Shown here: positions 10,585-19,528 of the stretch, one piece after another
Layout: each line of letters opens with the position of its first letter
Position numbering within the stretch: the stretch's first letter is position 1
Source of the DNA: Amaurobius ferox
Taxonomy: Eukaryota; Arthropoda; Arachnida; Araneae; Amaurobiidae
DNA: 64,000 bases
Assembly (NCBI GenBank): GCA_951213105.1
Contig: OX578147.1
Span: 125,519,642-125,583,641, forward strand
Direction of reading: 5' to 3'
Position numbers and translations under genes: made by a program
The notes under the pieces: model-generated
Seen by the model: only the letters and a program-made list of their open reading frames with translations
Database searches by the model: none
Told to the model about the DNA's origin: nothing

Positions 10585-12638
10585 GACGGGGGGGGGGGGG
10601 GGACTGTACTAAATACCTCTCCGAGGGCAGATATGATGTTTAATAGTTTATCTAGTGGATTAATTGGTTTGTTAATTGTTTCTTTAATTTGATTTATGAA
10701 GTTTTTGATTTTATTAAAATTTAAGTCTAAGTCAGTAAACATTTGTTTGAATTCCTGAATAATCTGTATTATATCTTTGATTTGAGAAGTTGAGGATGTT
10801 TCATTGTTAGTCTTTTCGTTCAAGTTTTCTGCAGCTAGGGGGGGAGGGGCAGGGGAGATGTAAGAATGTACGGCAATTTGCTGTAGGGTTTGCTGTCTAG
10901 CATTGGCTACAATTTGATTTCTTGGGATGAGTTTAGGGGAGGGGGGGGGGAGCTGAAGTACTTTGGTTGGACTTTTGAACTGCCGCGATTTCCGCAAAGG
11001 ATCTGTTTTCGTTCTGGTTTATGGTGGTGGAGGTTTGGCTGACATTAGTTCTATTGTTTTCCTGCTGTTTAGTTTGTTCTGGTATAGTAGTTTGAAGGCG
11101 GGGGAAGTCTGCGGGCTGTAGATTAGGTGGGCTGCTTCTGGAGGGGGGGGGGAACAGGCAAGTTTGCATTATTTGGCATTTGATTTTTATTTTGTGGGTT
11201 AGCGGGGCAAAGTCTGAAATTAGCCGGGTGTGGTCCCTTACAATTTGCACATTGTGCAGGGGTGTCTTTTGATTTCGTGCATTCTCTGGTATGGTGCCCT
11301 AGCCCGCATTTAAGACATCTTGGTGGCAGTCTGCAGCATTCGCTGGAATGTCCAAACCGCTGACAGCGGTAGCACATTTTAATTCCCCTCGAATCAAAGT
11401 TTGTTACTCGTATTGTCATATCTAGAACAGAGGTGACGTTTCTTATATCTTCCCAGCCCTTAGTGGGGTTGAGATAAATCAGGAAAATGGGCAACGGTGC
11501 TTGGTTTTTCAAATCCCGCAGTTGCGATATTCTATGTACACTATATCCCATAAAGTTGAGTTCTTCCTTTAGTTCCTGAATATTCGTGTTTGGGGGCAGT
11601 CCTTTGATGAGTATCTTAATTGGCCTTTCCGCCTTTATGTTAATTGAGTGAAATTCTAGGTTTTGTTCAATTAGGAATCTTTGTACCAATCTGTAGTCGT
11701 CTAAGTTTTGTGGGAGAATTTTAATGAGGTCCCCAGCAAGCTGGGCTTTGACATTGGTGGCAGTTTTTGCGTTGATCGCTTTAATGAGCTCTCGCCAGTT
11801 ATGGGGGCAGTTAACGTAAAAGGGTTCGGGATTATAGGCATTAAATTGGGGGTTCTCAGGTTTGTTATTACCATTGCTATTAGTTTGAGAATTAATATCA
11901 GTTTGAGAATTAGTATTATTAGTTATTTCATTTTCAATTTCCTGAGGGGGGGGGGGAGGTGTCCATATCAGACGAAGAAAAAGGGTTCCTTGCAGTCTCT
12001 ATTCCATTATAGGGCTGAATATTGACCATGGGGCAATGCCTCTTCGGCATCCTGAAGCCGTCCGAGTCTACTTGTGCATTTTGATTATCAGTTCTAGAGT
12101 TAGTTTTACTTTTATTATTTAAATTATTATTACTTTTATCATTAGATTCATATTGGTCATCATTAAAATCATTATTTACATTCTGAGAAGTTTGAGTAAC
12201 ATATTCAGTTTCACTACTAGTTTCATTATTATTATTAGTATTAATTTCATTTAAGTTAGCTGCCTCAGCAGAGTTTACAGTATTATCATTAAGATTAGCT
12301 TTAGCCACGCACGTGGGTAAGCCATTGCGTGCAATTTAAGCATCTATCTCTGATTTGAAAGGGGTATTACAATCAAAATAATCAGTTCGCTCAAAATGAT
12401 TTGACAAAGTGTAACACATACCCAAATATTCATCCTGAGTGAAGGTGGAGAGGCCATCAGATAACTTGTGGAACTCGTGTAGGAGGAAGTCACCGATGAG
12501 TCTGAAGGTGGTCATGGAGGCCAGGTCACTAAGTTCATTTTCAGATGGGATAGTTAGAGTCCTGAATTTGTCAATAATCAATCTAATGTCCGAAGGTACA
12601 CCTTTTATTGAAGTCTGTGAAGAAGGCTTGGACGCCAT
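10557..12638 (-). pseudogene. Jockey-a ORF1: gag-like RNA-binding protein, several breaks
   Basis: The candidate start is the ATG at 12638 (MASKPSSQTS). After 100 codons an in-frame TAA (12336-12338) occurs, then the same frame continues with an N- and S-rich low-complexity stretch. Shifts follow at the G-runs 11946-11956, 11143-11152 and 10941-10950. The middle holds an RRM-like region (IKILIKGLPPNTNI) and three CCHC/CCHC-like knuckles: CYRCQRFGHSSECC, CLKCGLGHHTREC and CANCKGPHPANFRLC. This is the arrangement of Jockey gag proteins, which bind element RNA. The C-terminal part has a helical region (IIQEFKQMFTDLDLNF). Its 3' end overlaps the ORF2 start. Whether the N-terminal 100 codons are a separate ORF is unclear. 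Confidence 0.8.
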
Positions 12639-12896
12639 GTCCAGTCTGTGAGAGTCGATGAATCGAGATGCAGGATGCACGTTGGGAGAGCACGCTGTAA
12701 ACGTTCCACGTGGTAAGACGTCCGACAGAGATGGAGTCCAAAGCAGCAAAAGTCAGAGACACGCTTGTACGAAATGGTACAGCAAGGTTCCACGTGGTGG
12801 AATCAGAGCAGGAGCGAACAGGAAACGATCCGAGCGTTTATCAGAGCATGAAAGTATGACTATGTCAACAAAACTCAAACAACAACTCGATCAAAC
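12639..12896 (-). promoter_or_regulatory. Probable Jockey-a 5' leader with two CACGTG boxes
   Basis: This lies between the inferred 5' end and the first ATG. TTCCACGTGG occurs twice (12714-12723 and 12788-12797), 74 bp apart; each contains a perfect CACGTG E-box. Jockey-class LINEs use internal promoters, so this is where regulatory sites would be expected. No promoter activity can be shown from sequence alone. Confidence 0.45.
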
Positions 12897-12909
12897 CACT
12901 CTATTCTTG

Positions 12910-13229
12910 TAGTAGTGTCGTACAAGACAGAGCACCAGGCGCGAAGCGCCTTTAATCTCCAGTTTCAATATGTGGTTCTTATCGTCAAACTGTGACATTA
13001 ATTCAGTGACCCTAATTGGAGGTTCGAGGTTTTTATTTACTACTTTTTATTATTTGTCCTAGCTCCTAGTGTGGCAGTTTGTTGCACATTTAGAGTTTAA
13101 GCAGTTTGGGGGGTTGATGCAGATCTAAGGGTTACCTAGCGTTTTGGCAGTTTAGAGTTTAGAATATTTTTTTTATAAAATAAAAGTCGCGAGTTTTATT
13201 TAAAAATCAGATGTTTGAGGTGGGATCTT
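12910..13229 (-). other. 3' UTR of Jockey-b with terminal hairpin
   Basis: In sense orientation it ends GGAGATTAAAG, then a hairpin with 6-bp stem AGGCGC/GCGCCT and loop TTC (plus strand 12937-12951), then about 25 bases to the target duplication. The same UTR occurs at 43755-43985 with a base change in the stem kept as a G-U pair. Confidence 0.75.
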
Positions 13230-15917
13230 TTAATTCCGATTATCGATGTTTAGAACAGCGCGGGGTCTCTTACGAGATTTGGCCTTGCGATGATCATAGT
13301 CATGCAGATTGAATAACAGTTCGTTTGGGACGGATGGCAAATTTCTGTAAAATTTAAGCGCTAGCTTTTTAATTTGGGCTCTAACAGTTTTTATTTTGAA
13401 GTCATTCCTAATTACCGAGTTTCTTAAGTACCTGGGAGCTTTCCTGATAATCCGTAGGATTTTGTTTTGTTTTGTCTCTAGGAGGTCTATTGTAGTTTTA
13501 CAGGCATATCCCCATACGGGTGCTGCATACAGCATTCCCGGGCGGATGACCGATTTATAAATTAGAAGTTTATTTTGATAACTTAGATTTCCGTTTCCTA
13601 TCATTGGGTATAAGGCTCCTGTGGCCATGTACGCTTTTTTGATTAAGTTCGTTACGTGCTGTTTCCAGGTTAGGTGGGAATCTATCGTTACACCTAGGTA
13701 TTTAGTAGATTTTTCCGCTTTTAGGGCATGGTTGTTTATGTACAGAGGCGGCGGAGGTTTACGTTTTCTAGAGAAATAAATCCAATGACATTTATTGGGG
13801 TTTAATTTTATTCGCCATTTTTCCAGCCAAGTTTGGAGTATGTCTAAGTGTTGTTGTAGCTGTCTGTGCATTACTGAGACATAGGGGTGTTTTGCAAGTA
13901 TCGCACTGTCGTCTGCATAGAGTGCCAGCTCTGTGTTTCGAGTCCTAGGGATGTCGTTCAGGTATATGTTAAAGAGTGTCGGGCCCAGGATAGAACCTTG
14001 CGGTACACTACTTTTAATGAGCTTGGGTGTAGATAAGTTACCTCCTACTCTGACTTGAAAGTGTCTGTTATTTAAGTATGAGATTAAAAGTTTGACAAGA
14101 GCGTCAGGGACTTTTAAAGTGATCAATTTGTACGCTAATCCACAGTGCCATACTTTATCAAAGGCTTTTTGTATGTCCAGAAAAATCGCAGCTGTGGGTG
14201 TCTTGTTATTGAGACCAGAAGATATGTACTCTACCACTCTCAGCAATTGATGAGTGGTGGAGTGCTTTGGCCGAAATCTAAACTGCTCCGGAATGATAAT
14301 GTCATTCTCACTAAGGTGCGTGTTCAGTCTCTTAAGAATAATTTTCTCAGTAATTTTACTAAGTGTCGGTAGCAAGCTAATTGGTCTGTAGTTGGCTGGA
14401 ATTGTGGCATCCTCACCAGGCTTATGGATTGTTATAATTATCGCTTCCTTCCATTCTTTGGGGAAATAGTTTAGTTTTAATATTTTATTTATTAAGATAG
14501 TCAAGTAACATATTACGTTTAAGGGTAGGTTTTTAACCGCAATATTTCTGATTTTGTCGTGCCCTGGGCTTATACGGTTTTTGAGATTTTTAATAATTTC
14601 TACTATCTCCTGCGGGGTAGCTGGGTCAATCTCAGCCGTTACTGGGGAATTCCTGAAGTTATTTAAAGTTTGACTAACCATTCTTAGGGTGTCCTGACAC
14701 ATTAGATCGTGGTTTGGTTGGAATTGTTTTTCATAATGGCTTGCGAGCGCCTCGGCTTTTTCCTCGTCTGAGTACGCGATTTTAGCACCATCTATTAGTG
14801 GCGGGAGCTTAATTTGAGGTTTCCTGAGTCTTTTTGCGAATTGCCAGAGCGATACGTCTTCTGGGCTAAGGGATTCGATTAGTTCTTTATACTGTTGCTG
14901 CTTTTCTGCGACAATTTTTTCCCTGACTTTGCACGTGAGTCTGTTAAGCTCCCTTTTAAGGGCGGGGTCTCTGTTAGCCTGCCATGTCTTACGTATTCTA
15001 TTCCTTTGCCTGACTAATTGTTTGACATGGTGGGAAAGTGTGGGCATTTTTGGAGACTCACGATGTGTTGTAGCAGAGGCAATTGCTCTCTTGATTTCTG
15101 TTGTGAGTGTGTGCGTGGCAGAGTCAATATCCGCCGTGCTCATTATGTTAGGTACTGCTAAGTGCGGCTCGAAGAGTGCTCTTTTGAATACTTCCCAGTT
15201 GACCCTCTCTTGTCCCAAAGAGGCTGGAAGAGGCGTGTTCAGGTCGAATGTCACCAGTACCGGTAGATGATCCGAGTCAAATTCATCCAGGGTACTAATA
15301 GTGTGAGCGTAATCTATGTTCCGCGTTAGGACAAAGTCTATGAATGAGCCGTTGGCGCCTGAGAAGCAGGTTGGTGTCGACGGTACAATAATGTTAGTGT
15401 TTGTAGTGTTCAGCAGTCTGTGTATCTGTGTACCGCGTGAATTGGCTCTCCTACAGCCCCACGCTCGATGGTGTGCGTTGAAGTCGCCTGCGAGTATCGT
15501 GTTTGGATATTGCGCGAAAAGCAGTTCCAGTTGCGCAGCTACATCTACCCTACTCATATTTTTGACATATGTTGAGGTTAGGATAAACGGGCTAGTATTA
15601 TTAATTTTAATTTTTATACTAGTATTTTCTATACTTTGAAGATTTATGCTTTTTAGTTCCTCGTGAGGAATATTTCTTTTAATGTATATTGCTGTTCCTC
15701 CATGGGGCGTTCTAGCATTAGTATTTGAGCTAAGATTATGATAACCAGAGTAGTTGGCTATGTTTAGTTTTTTACTTTCTCTAACTTTAGTTTCCTGAAT
15801 TAATAAGGCGTCTACTTCATTTTCGTTCACATAGTTCCTAAGTTCATTTATTCTTGGAGATATGCCGTTCGCATTCCAAAATATTATTTTAAAGGATTCT
15901 TTTTGGGACCTAGCCAT
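13230..15917 (-). CDS. Jockey-b ORF2: endonuclease-reverse transcriptase, intact frame
   Basis: The start is the ATG at 15917 (MARSQKESFKI), overlapping the ORF1 stop in ATGGCTAG. An upstream GTG in the same frame is not needed. The 896-codon product has an APE-type endonuclease (FWNANGISPRINEL, QETKV, GDFNAHHRAWGC, SDHLPVLV). It also has an RT with NYRPISLLPTLSKITEKII, IFLDIQKAFDKVWH (motif A), SSVPQGSILGPTLFNIYLND (B) and LALYADDSAIL (C), plus the thumb KYLGVTIDSHLTW. One oddity is EQFRFRPKHST, where Jockey-a has QFGFRP: a glycine-to-arginine change at a conserved RT position. The element as a whole is 5'-truncated, so it lacks its own promoter. Confidence 0.9.
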   Translation of the reverse strand: MARSQKESFKIIFWNANGISPRINELRNYVNENEVDALLIQETKVRESKKLNIANYSGYHNLSSNTNARTPHGGTAIYIKRNIPHEELKSINLQSIENTSIKIKINNTSPFILTSTYVKNMSRVDVAAQLELLFAQYPNTILAGDFNAHHRAWGCRRANSRGTQIHRLLNTTNTNIIVPSTPTCFSGANGSFIDFVLTRNIDYAHTISTLDEFDSDHLPVLVTFDLNTPLPASLGQERVNWEVFKRALFEPHLAVPNIMSTADIDSATHTLTTEIKRAIASATTHRESPKMPTLSHHVKQLVRQRNRIRKTWQANRDPALKRELNRLTCKVREKIVAEKQQQYKELIESLSPEDVSLWQFAKRLRKPQIKLPPLIDGAKIAYSDEEKAEALASHYEKQFQPNHDLMCQDTLRMVSQTLNNFRNSPVTAEIDPATPQEIVEIIKNLKNRISPGHDKIRNIAVKNLPLNVICYLTILINKILKLNYFPKEWKEAIIITIHKPGEDATIPANYRPISLLPTLSKITEKIILKRLNTHLSENDIIIPEQFRFRPKHSTTHQLLRVVEYISSGLNNKTPTAAIFLDIQKAFDKVWHCGLAYKLITLKVPDALVKLLISYLNNRHFQVRVGGNLSTPKLIKSSVPQGSILGPTLFNIYLNDIPRTRNTELALYADDSAILAKHPYVSVMHRQLQQHLDILQTWLEKWRIKLNPNKCHWIYFSRKRKPPPPLYINNHALKAEKSTKYLGVTIDSHLTWKQHVTNLIKKAYMATGALYPMIGNGNLSYQNKLLIYKSVIRPGMLYAAPVWGYACKTTIDLLETKQNKILRIIRKAPRYLRNSVIRNDFKIKTVRAQIKKLALKFYRNLPSVPNELLFNLHDYDHRKAKSRKRPRAVLNIDNRN

Positions 15918-17214
15918 GACGGGTTTGATTCTCACTGTTACTTTTAAAATCCGCGATTATTTTAAGAGCCTCAAAGACCATTACCATTGGATCGCTCTTT
16001 TTTTGCACTAGTTCTGCGAACTGCATCAACAGACGTTTTATGTCGTCTAGATTAAACATGCTGATAAATCCTCTGATGAGGTTGAGGATATCCTCCATCT
16101 TTTCAGCATCAGATATATCAGCATGTTCAGTCTCTGCTTCCATTTCCTCAGCCTCAACCGCGGTTTGCAATTTTTTGTGAGTGTCCTTTTGGAACTCGAT
16201 AGTTTTTTGTTTTTTTCCATCCGTTTTAGCTAACAGCTGGGTTTGCGCGAGCTCTTCTTCCTCCCTGACTCGTTTAGTATCTTTCCATTCCTTAACTTTC
16301 CCATCCAGTCTATCCTTTGCCTCCTTTGCCTGTCTGGCTTTTTCTAACTCCGATCTCTTTTTAATTGCAGCTGTAGCTGCTCTAACTTCCTCCAGAGTCA
16401 ATTCTCTGGAGGTCGAAGGTTTGGGGGCCTGCTCTTGCACCGATCTGGTAGGTGCTGTAGGTTGGTGCCTGTTTAACTGTGGCACTATGTGCGAGGAGCC
16501 CTGAGGGGGTGCCTGGGGGTTTGGTCCGAGGGCCTTTTGCCTCCAAGGGGGTATCTGATTTTTTGGGGGAGGGGGGGCATACCCCGGTGCCTTTCCCTTG
16601 TTCCAGGGGTTCTTCGGGCATTGCCTGAAGTTCGCCGGGTGGTCTCCATTGCAGTTTGCACACGTCGCCTTCTCTGTCCTAGGTCTCTGGCAGTCTCGTG
16701 TGAAGTGTCCTTCACCACACTTCAGGCACTTTGGCGGCATACTGCAGTTCTCAGATGAGTGGTTGAATTGCTGGCACCGGTAGCAAATTTTAAAGCCCCT
16801 AGCTCTGAAGGCCTCTACCTTCACAGCCAAGTACCCTAATCTTGTGAGTCTGTAGACCCTCTGCCAGTCATCGGTAGGCCTAAGGCTGACTAAAAAGATC
16901 GGCAGGGGTAATCTGGTTTTGGTGTTTCTCAGTTGAGAAACCCGGACTACATCTAATCCATTGGATGTTAGAGTCAATTTTATCTCCTCAATGTCATAGC
17001 TGGTTGGTAGCCCCTTCAAAACTACCTTTTTCGGCCTTTCAGTTTTGAGGTTTAAACTATGGAAGGGGATTTTCTCGCTAGACAAATGGCGCTGAACAAC
17101 CCTATAGGAGTCAGCGTCATTGGGTATCAGTTTGAGCATATCTCCTGTCAATTTTCCAGATACTTTATTTTCTGTAATTTCATTTAGCTTTTTAAGGAGA
17201 GCCTGGTAGTTGTC
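15910..17214 (-). CDS. Jockey-b ORF1: gag-like zinc-knuckle protein, N-terminus truncated
   Basis: The frame is open from the truncation point to the TAG at 15910. By alignment with Jockey-a, translation begins inside the gag. It contains KKVVLKGLPTSYDIEEI (RRM-like) and three knuckles: CYRCQQFNHSSENC, CLKCGEGHFTRDC and CANCNGDHPANFRQC. A proline-rich linker follows, then a long charged helical, likely coiled-coil region (roughly SELEKARQAKEAKDRLDG) and a C-terminal helix ILNLIRGFISMFNLDD. Gag of this kind coats LINE RNA. Its stop overlaps the ORF2 start by 8 bases, so ORF2 is probably made by reinitiation or a similar coupled mechanism. Lacking a natural start codon region, this copy is unlikely to be expressed. 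Confidence 0.85.
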   Translation of the reverse strand, partial: DNYQALLKKLNEITENKVSGKLTGDMLKLIPNDADSYRVVQRHLSSEKIPFHSLNLKTERPKKVVLKGLPTSYDIEEIKLTLTSNGLDVVRVSQLRNTKTRLPLPIFLVSLRPTDDWQRVYRLTRLGYLAVKVEAFRARGFKICYRCQQFNHSSENCSMPPKCLKCGEGHFTRDCQRPRTEKATCANCNGDHPANFRQCPKNPWNKGKAPGYAPPPPKNQIPPWRQKALGPNPQAPPQGSSHIVPQLNRHQPTAPTRSVQEQAPKPSTSRELTLEEVRAATAAIKKRSELEKARQAKEAKDRLDGKVKEWKDTKRVREEEELAQTQLLAKTDGKKQKTIEFQKDTHKKLQTAVEAEEMEAETEHADISDAEKMEDILNLIRGFISMFNLDDIKRLLMQFAELVQKKSDPMVMVFEALKIIADFKSNSENQTRHG

Positions 17215-17228
17215 TCACTCTATTCTTG

Positions 17229-17439
17229 ATTTATTTCAATTACTTTAAAAATAAAATTATTATATTAGAAAAGTGGTAGATATTGAAATTTATTTTTAAG
17301 ATTAAAAGTAATTTTAGAAGTACTTCACAAAAGTTCTTTATGCAATTTTCTAATTAGTAACAAAGTTTTGAAGTAGGCACTGTACCCAAGGGCTCCGCAG
17401 AAACATAGAAAATTAAAAGGACGCTTTCACAAAAATTTT
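17229..17439. other. Intergenic, no gene seen
   Basis: A/T-rich flank of Jockey-b with nothing recognised. Confidence 0.4.
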
Positions 17440-17780
17440 CCCAACTTGCATATCGGTTGACGGACAGTCAGCGCCATCTATTGTTCATCGGACGAACTAT
17501 ATCTCTGTAATAAATTTATCATTTACGTCTTTTTCGAATAGAAGTTTTAGTATTTTAGTTGCGGATAAAAAGTATCATGTTTCAATACAAATTAGGTTCA
17601 GATTTTATGTCAGATTCTCAAATTCGTTAACGCGTAATATTATGTGTCAAAAAAATAAAGTTTCCACGTATACCAACTCGTGTTTTATTCAGTCATCAAA
17701 TTGAATCAATTTTTTCTTCCATCATTTTTATAATCCACCAAATATTTATAATCCAAAATAATAAATATTTATAATCCAAA
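17440..17780. repeat. Dispersed repeat R1, copy 1
   Basis: Shares GCGCCATCTATTG, ACGTCTTTTTCGA, TTTAGTATTTTAG and TGTTTCAATACAAAT with copies at 44030-44310 and 50835-51385, in the same orientation. It is non-coding and of unknown class. Confidence 0.65.
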
Positions 17781-17935
17781 GTGTTAGGATGAGATTAGTT
17801 CTTGCCTTCTATGGCCGCTACTATTCTACAGGGTAATTCGAAACTCTCTGTGTTCAAACTTTACTGGGAGATAGGTAAAACAAAATGCTAAAACTAAATT
17901 TTTTTGTATATGAATGTATGCAAAAAAATATCCTC

Positions 17936-17987
17936 TAGCCAGTAGGGTCCTCTAGCACCCTTTGGTGCTGGAGGACCCTATTGGCTA
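17936..17987. repeat. 24-bp-stem hairpin
   Basis: The arm TAGCCAGTAGGGTCCTCTAG (+CACC) at 17936-17959 pairs with 17964-17987 with two mismatches around a 4-base loop. Confidence 0.8.
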
Positions 17988-18421
17988 GTTCTCTCTTTCT
18001 CTCTCTCTCTCTCTCTCTTACACACAGACATCGTCCTTTATATAAGGTAGAGTTTCGAAAGGTCTATAAAGTACCGCTTACTGTTTCTTTACTGTTATAG
18101 AGTCTCTAGTTTTTGAGATATAAACATTCAAACTTTTTAAAACCTTTATTTCAACCCACATATATACACATACTAACAGACACACTAACACACGCATACT
18201 CACACTAACATATACAGTAACACACTAACACACGCATACTCACACTAACATATACAGTAACACACAAACAGATACTGACATACACATACATTAACACAAA
18301 AATGTCTGATTCGAGTTCAGGGAAGCTTAAAACGTGCTCTTCCGTCGAAAACTCGAATTAAAATTTTCGATCCCGCCAGAATACTTCCCCTATACATCGT
18401 ACTCCTTATGTAAGGAAAGTA
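17988..18421 (+). repeat. ACTTTCC-family element, 3' part (M1), with (CT)n and (CA)-rich tracts
   Basis: A (CT)n run at about 17993-18018 is followed by a CA-rich minisatellite (40-bp unit repeated at about 18182-18262). The conserved family 3' end comes next: AAAAATGTCTGATTCG, TCGAAAACTCGAATT, and a terminal CTATACAT...GTAAGGAAAGTA. The same end occurs at 23067, 29772 and 61910. Confidence 0.65.
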
Positions 18422-19130
18422 CAAACAAACAGGGATAAGTATAGGCGAAGCATACCAAGAAACTTGTTTTTAAAATGCTATTTATTTAAGATACTTTATT
18501 GCGTTGTCTTATCTACAGTTCCAGAAGTTGCAACATGAAAATAATTCGAAACTGTAACATGCAGAAAAGTTTTATAGTTACACATTTGCAGACTAATTTA
18601 AATTCTTGACCTTTTCTCATCTGTATGCGCATTTTCATGGCATGGTTTGTTGCATATTTACATATATTTCTTTTCTTATCAGAAAACATATAAATTTTAT
18701 TTCCTGAAAGTCATGCGGTGTTCCTAGAAAAGTCCTTACACACCCCAATAACTTTGTAAGGAATGGTTCACCAGTGTACACGTTAGGTCTATTTATAGAA
18801 AAGGAACCATACCTAATCGAATAAAGGGGATTGCAGTTCCGCTAATAAATGATTCAAAAAATTATATGCTCGATAACAAAGTAATTCAAAAAATTATATG
18901 CTCGATAACAAAGTGAAGTAGATGAAAATAAATCAGCGACGTCCCCAACCCGATGGAGCCGAAATGGGCTTTTGTGAATAATTTTTGTAAAATAAAACTT
19001 CATTAGATTTCAATGAGTTCATTCGATTTTTTTAGACTCATTTGTTTCGTTTACATGTTTTCAGACACTCTGCTCTCGAAACAGAAGTTAATAGATTTTA
19101 TTTCTAAAAAAGTATAAAGTTATTAGAATG
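18422..19130. other. Intergenic, no gene seen
   Basis: It contains a two-copy tandem duplication (unit ATTCAAAAAATTATATGCTC and on, 18851-18915). Nothing else is recognised. Confidence 0.45.
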
Positions 19131-19136
19131 AAACTT

Positions 19137-19385
19137 TGCCGATACGGTGGACGAGTGGTCAGGGGCATTCGTTTCCGTTTGATCGCTCGATTGCCGGGTT
19201 GTGGGTTTGAATCTCGCCAGTGGGCATGGATGTTGTGATGTCGAGGTTTAGTCAGTCTTCTGCCCTTGGGGAGCCTCAATAAAGTGAAGCTGCATATTAC
19301 CCTTCGCCATGGGACCAGGGGTCTATTGGACGTGGTGTAAGGCTTTCCTTCACCACGGGGATTAGAAACAACAACAGAATGGAAC
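19137..19385 (+). repeat. tRNA-derived SINE (SINE-A)
   Basis: The head resembles a class II (Ser/Leu-like) tRNA with RNA polymerase III boxes: A box TGGACGAGTGG (19148-19158) and B box GGGTTTGAATC (19203-19213). A non-tRNA body follows, and it ends in an A-rich tail AGAAACAACAACAG. The body after the B box does not close an acceptor stem, so it is a SINE and not a working tRNA gene. Confidence 0.75.
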
Positions 19386-19528
19386 TTTTAGGGTAGAGAA
19401 AAATAATATCGTTCTTTAAAATAAAACTAAAAATTAATGGAAAATTGAGATATATAATATAAATTATTGGTGTGGTGTTCAACTCAAGTTTCTCATTCCA
19501 GAATCCAATTCTAAGTAGCTTGGAATTT

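Larger units (their letters stand above)
7566..12896 (-). mobile_element. Jockey-type LINE (Jockey-a, copy 1), apparently full length
   Basis: The minus-strand order is 5' leader (12896-12639), ORF1 gag region (12638-10557), ORF2 endonuclease-RT (10584-7895) and 3' UTR (7894-7566). The 3' end is fixed by comparison with copy 2, where similarity stops at the same base (CCCTGGCT). The flank after the 3' end, ACTCAATTCTTGAT (7550-7563, plus strand), matches the sequence at the 5' end except for one base, so the element looks complete with a target duplication. Both ORFs are broken at C-runs. A second LINE has inserted exactly at its 5' junction. Confidence 0.85.
12910..17215 (-). mobile_element. 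Jockey-type LINE (Jockey-b), 5'-truncated, 13-bp target duplication
   Basis: This is a second Jockey family, in the same orientation as Jockey-a and related but clearly divergent. The perfect duplication CACTCTATTCTTG lies at 12897-12909 and 17216-17228. It starts within ORF1, so the leader and gag N-terminus are missing. ORF2 is open from start to stop. There are no long homopolymer C-runs, in contrast to Jockey-a. Confidence 0.88.

Noticed and set aside
14929..16758. Plus-strand open frames opposite Jockey-b ORF1/ORF2
   Set aside because: Antisense to an intact, motif-rich ORF; no recognisable protein features.
19137..19215. Functional tRNA gene
   Set aside because: A and B boxes are good, but the acceptor stem does not close and a SINE body with A-rich tail follows.
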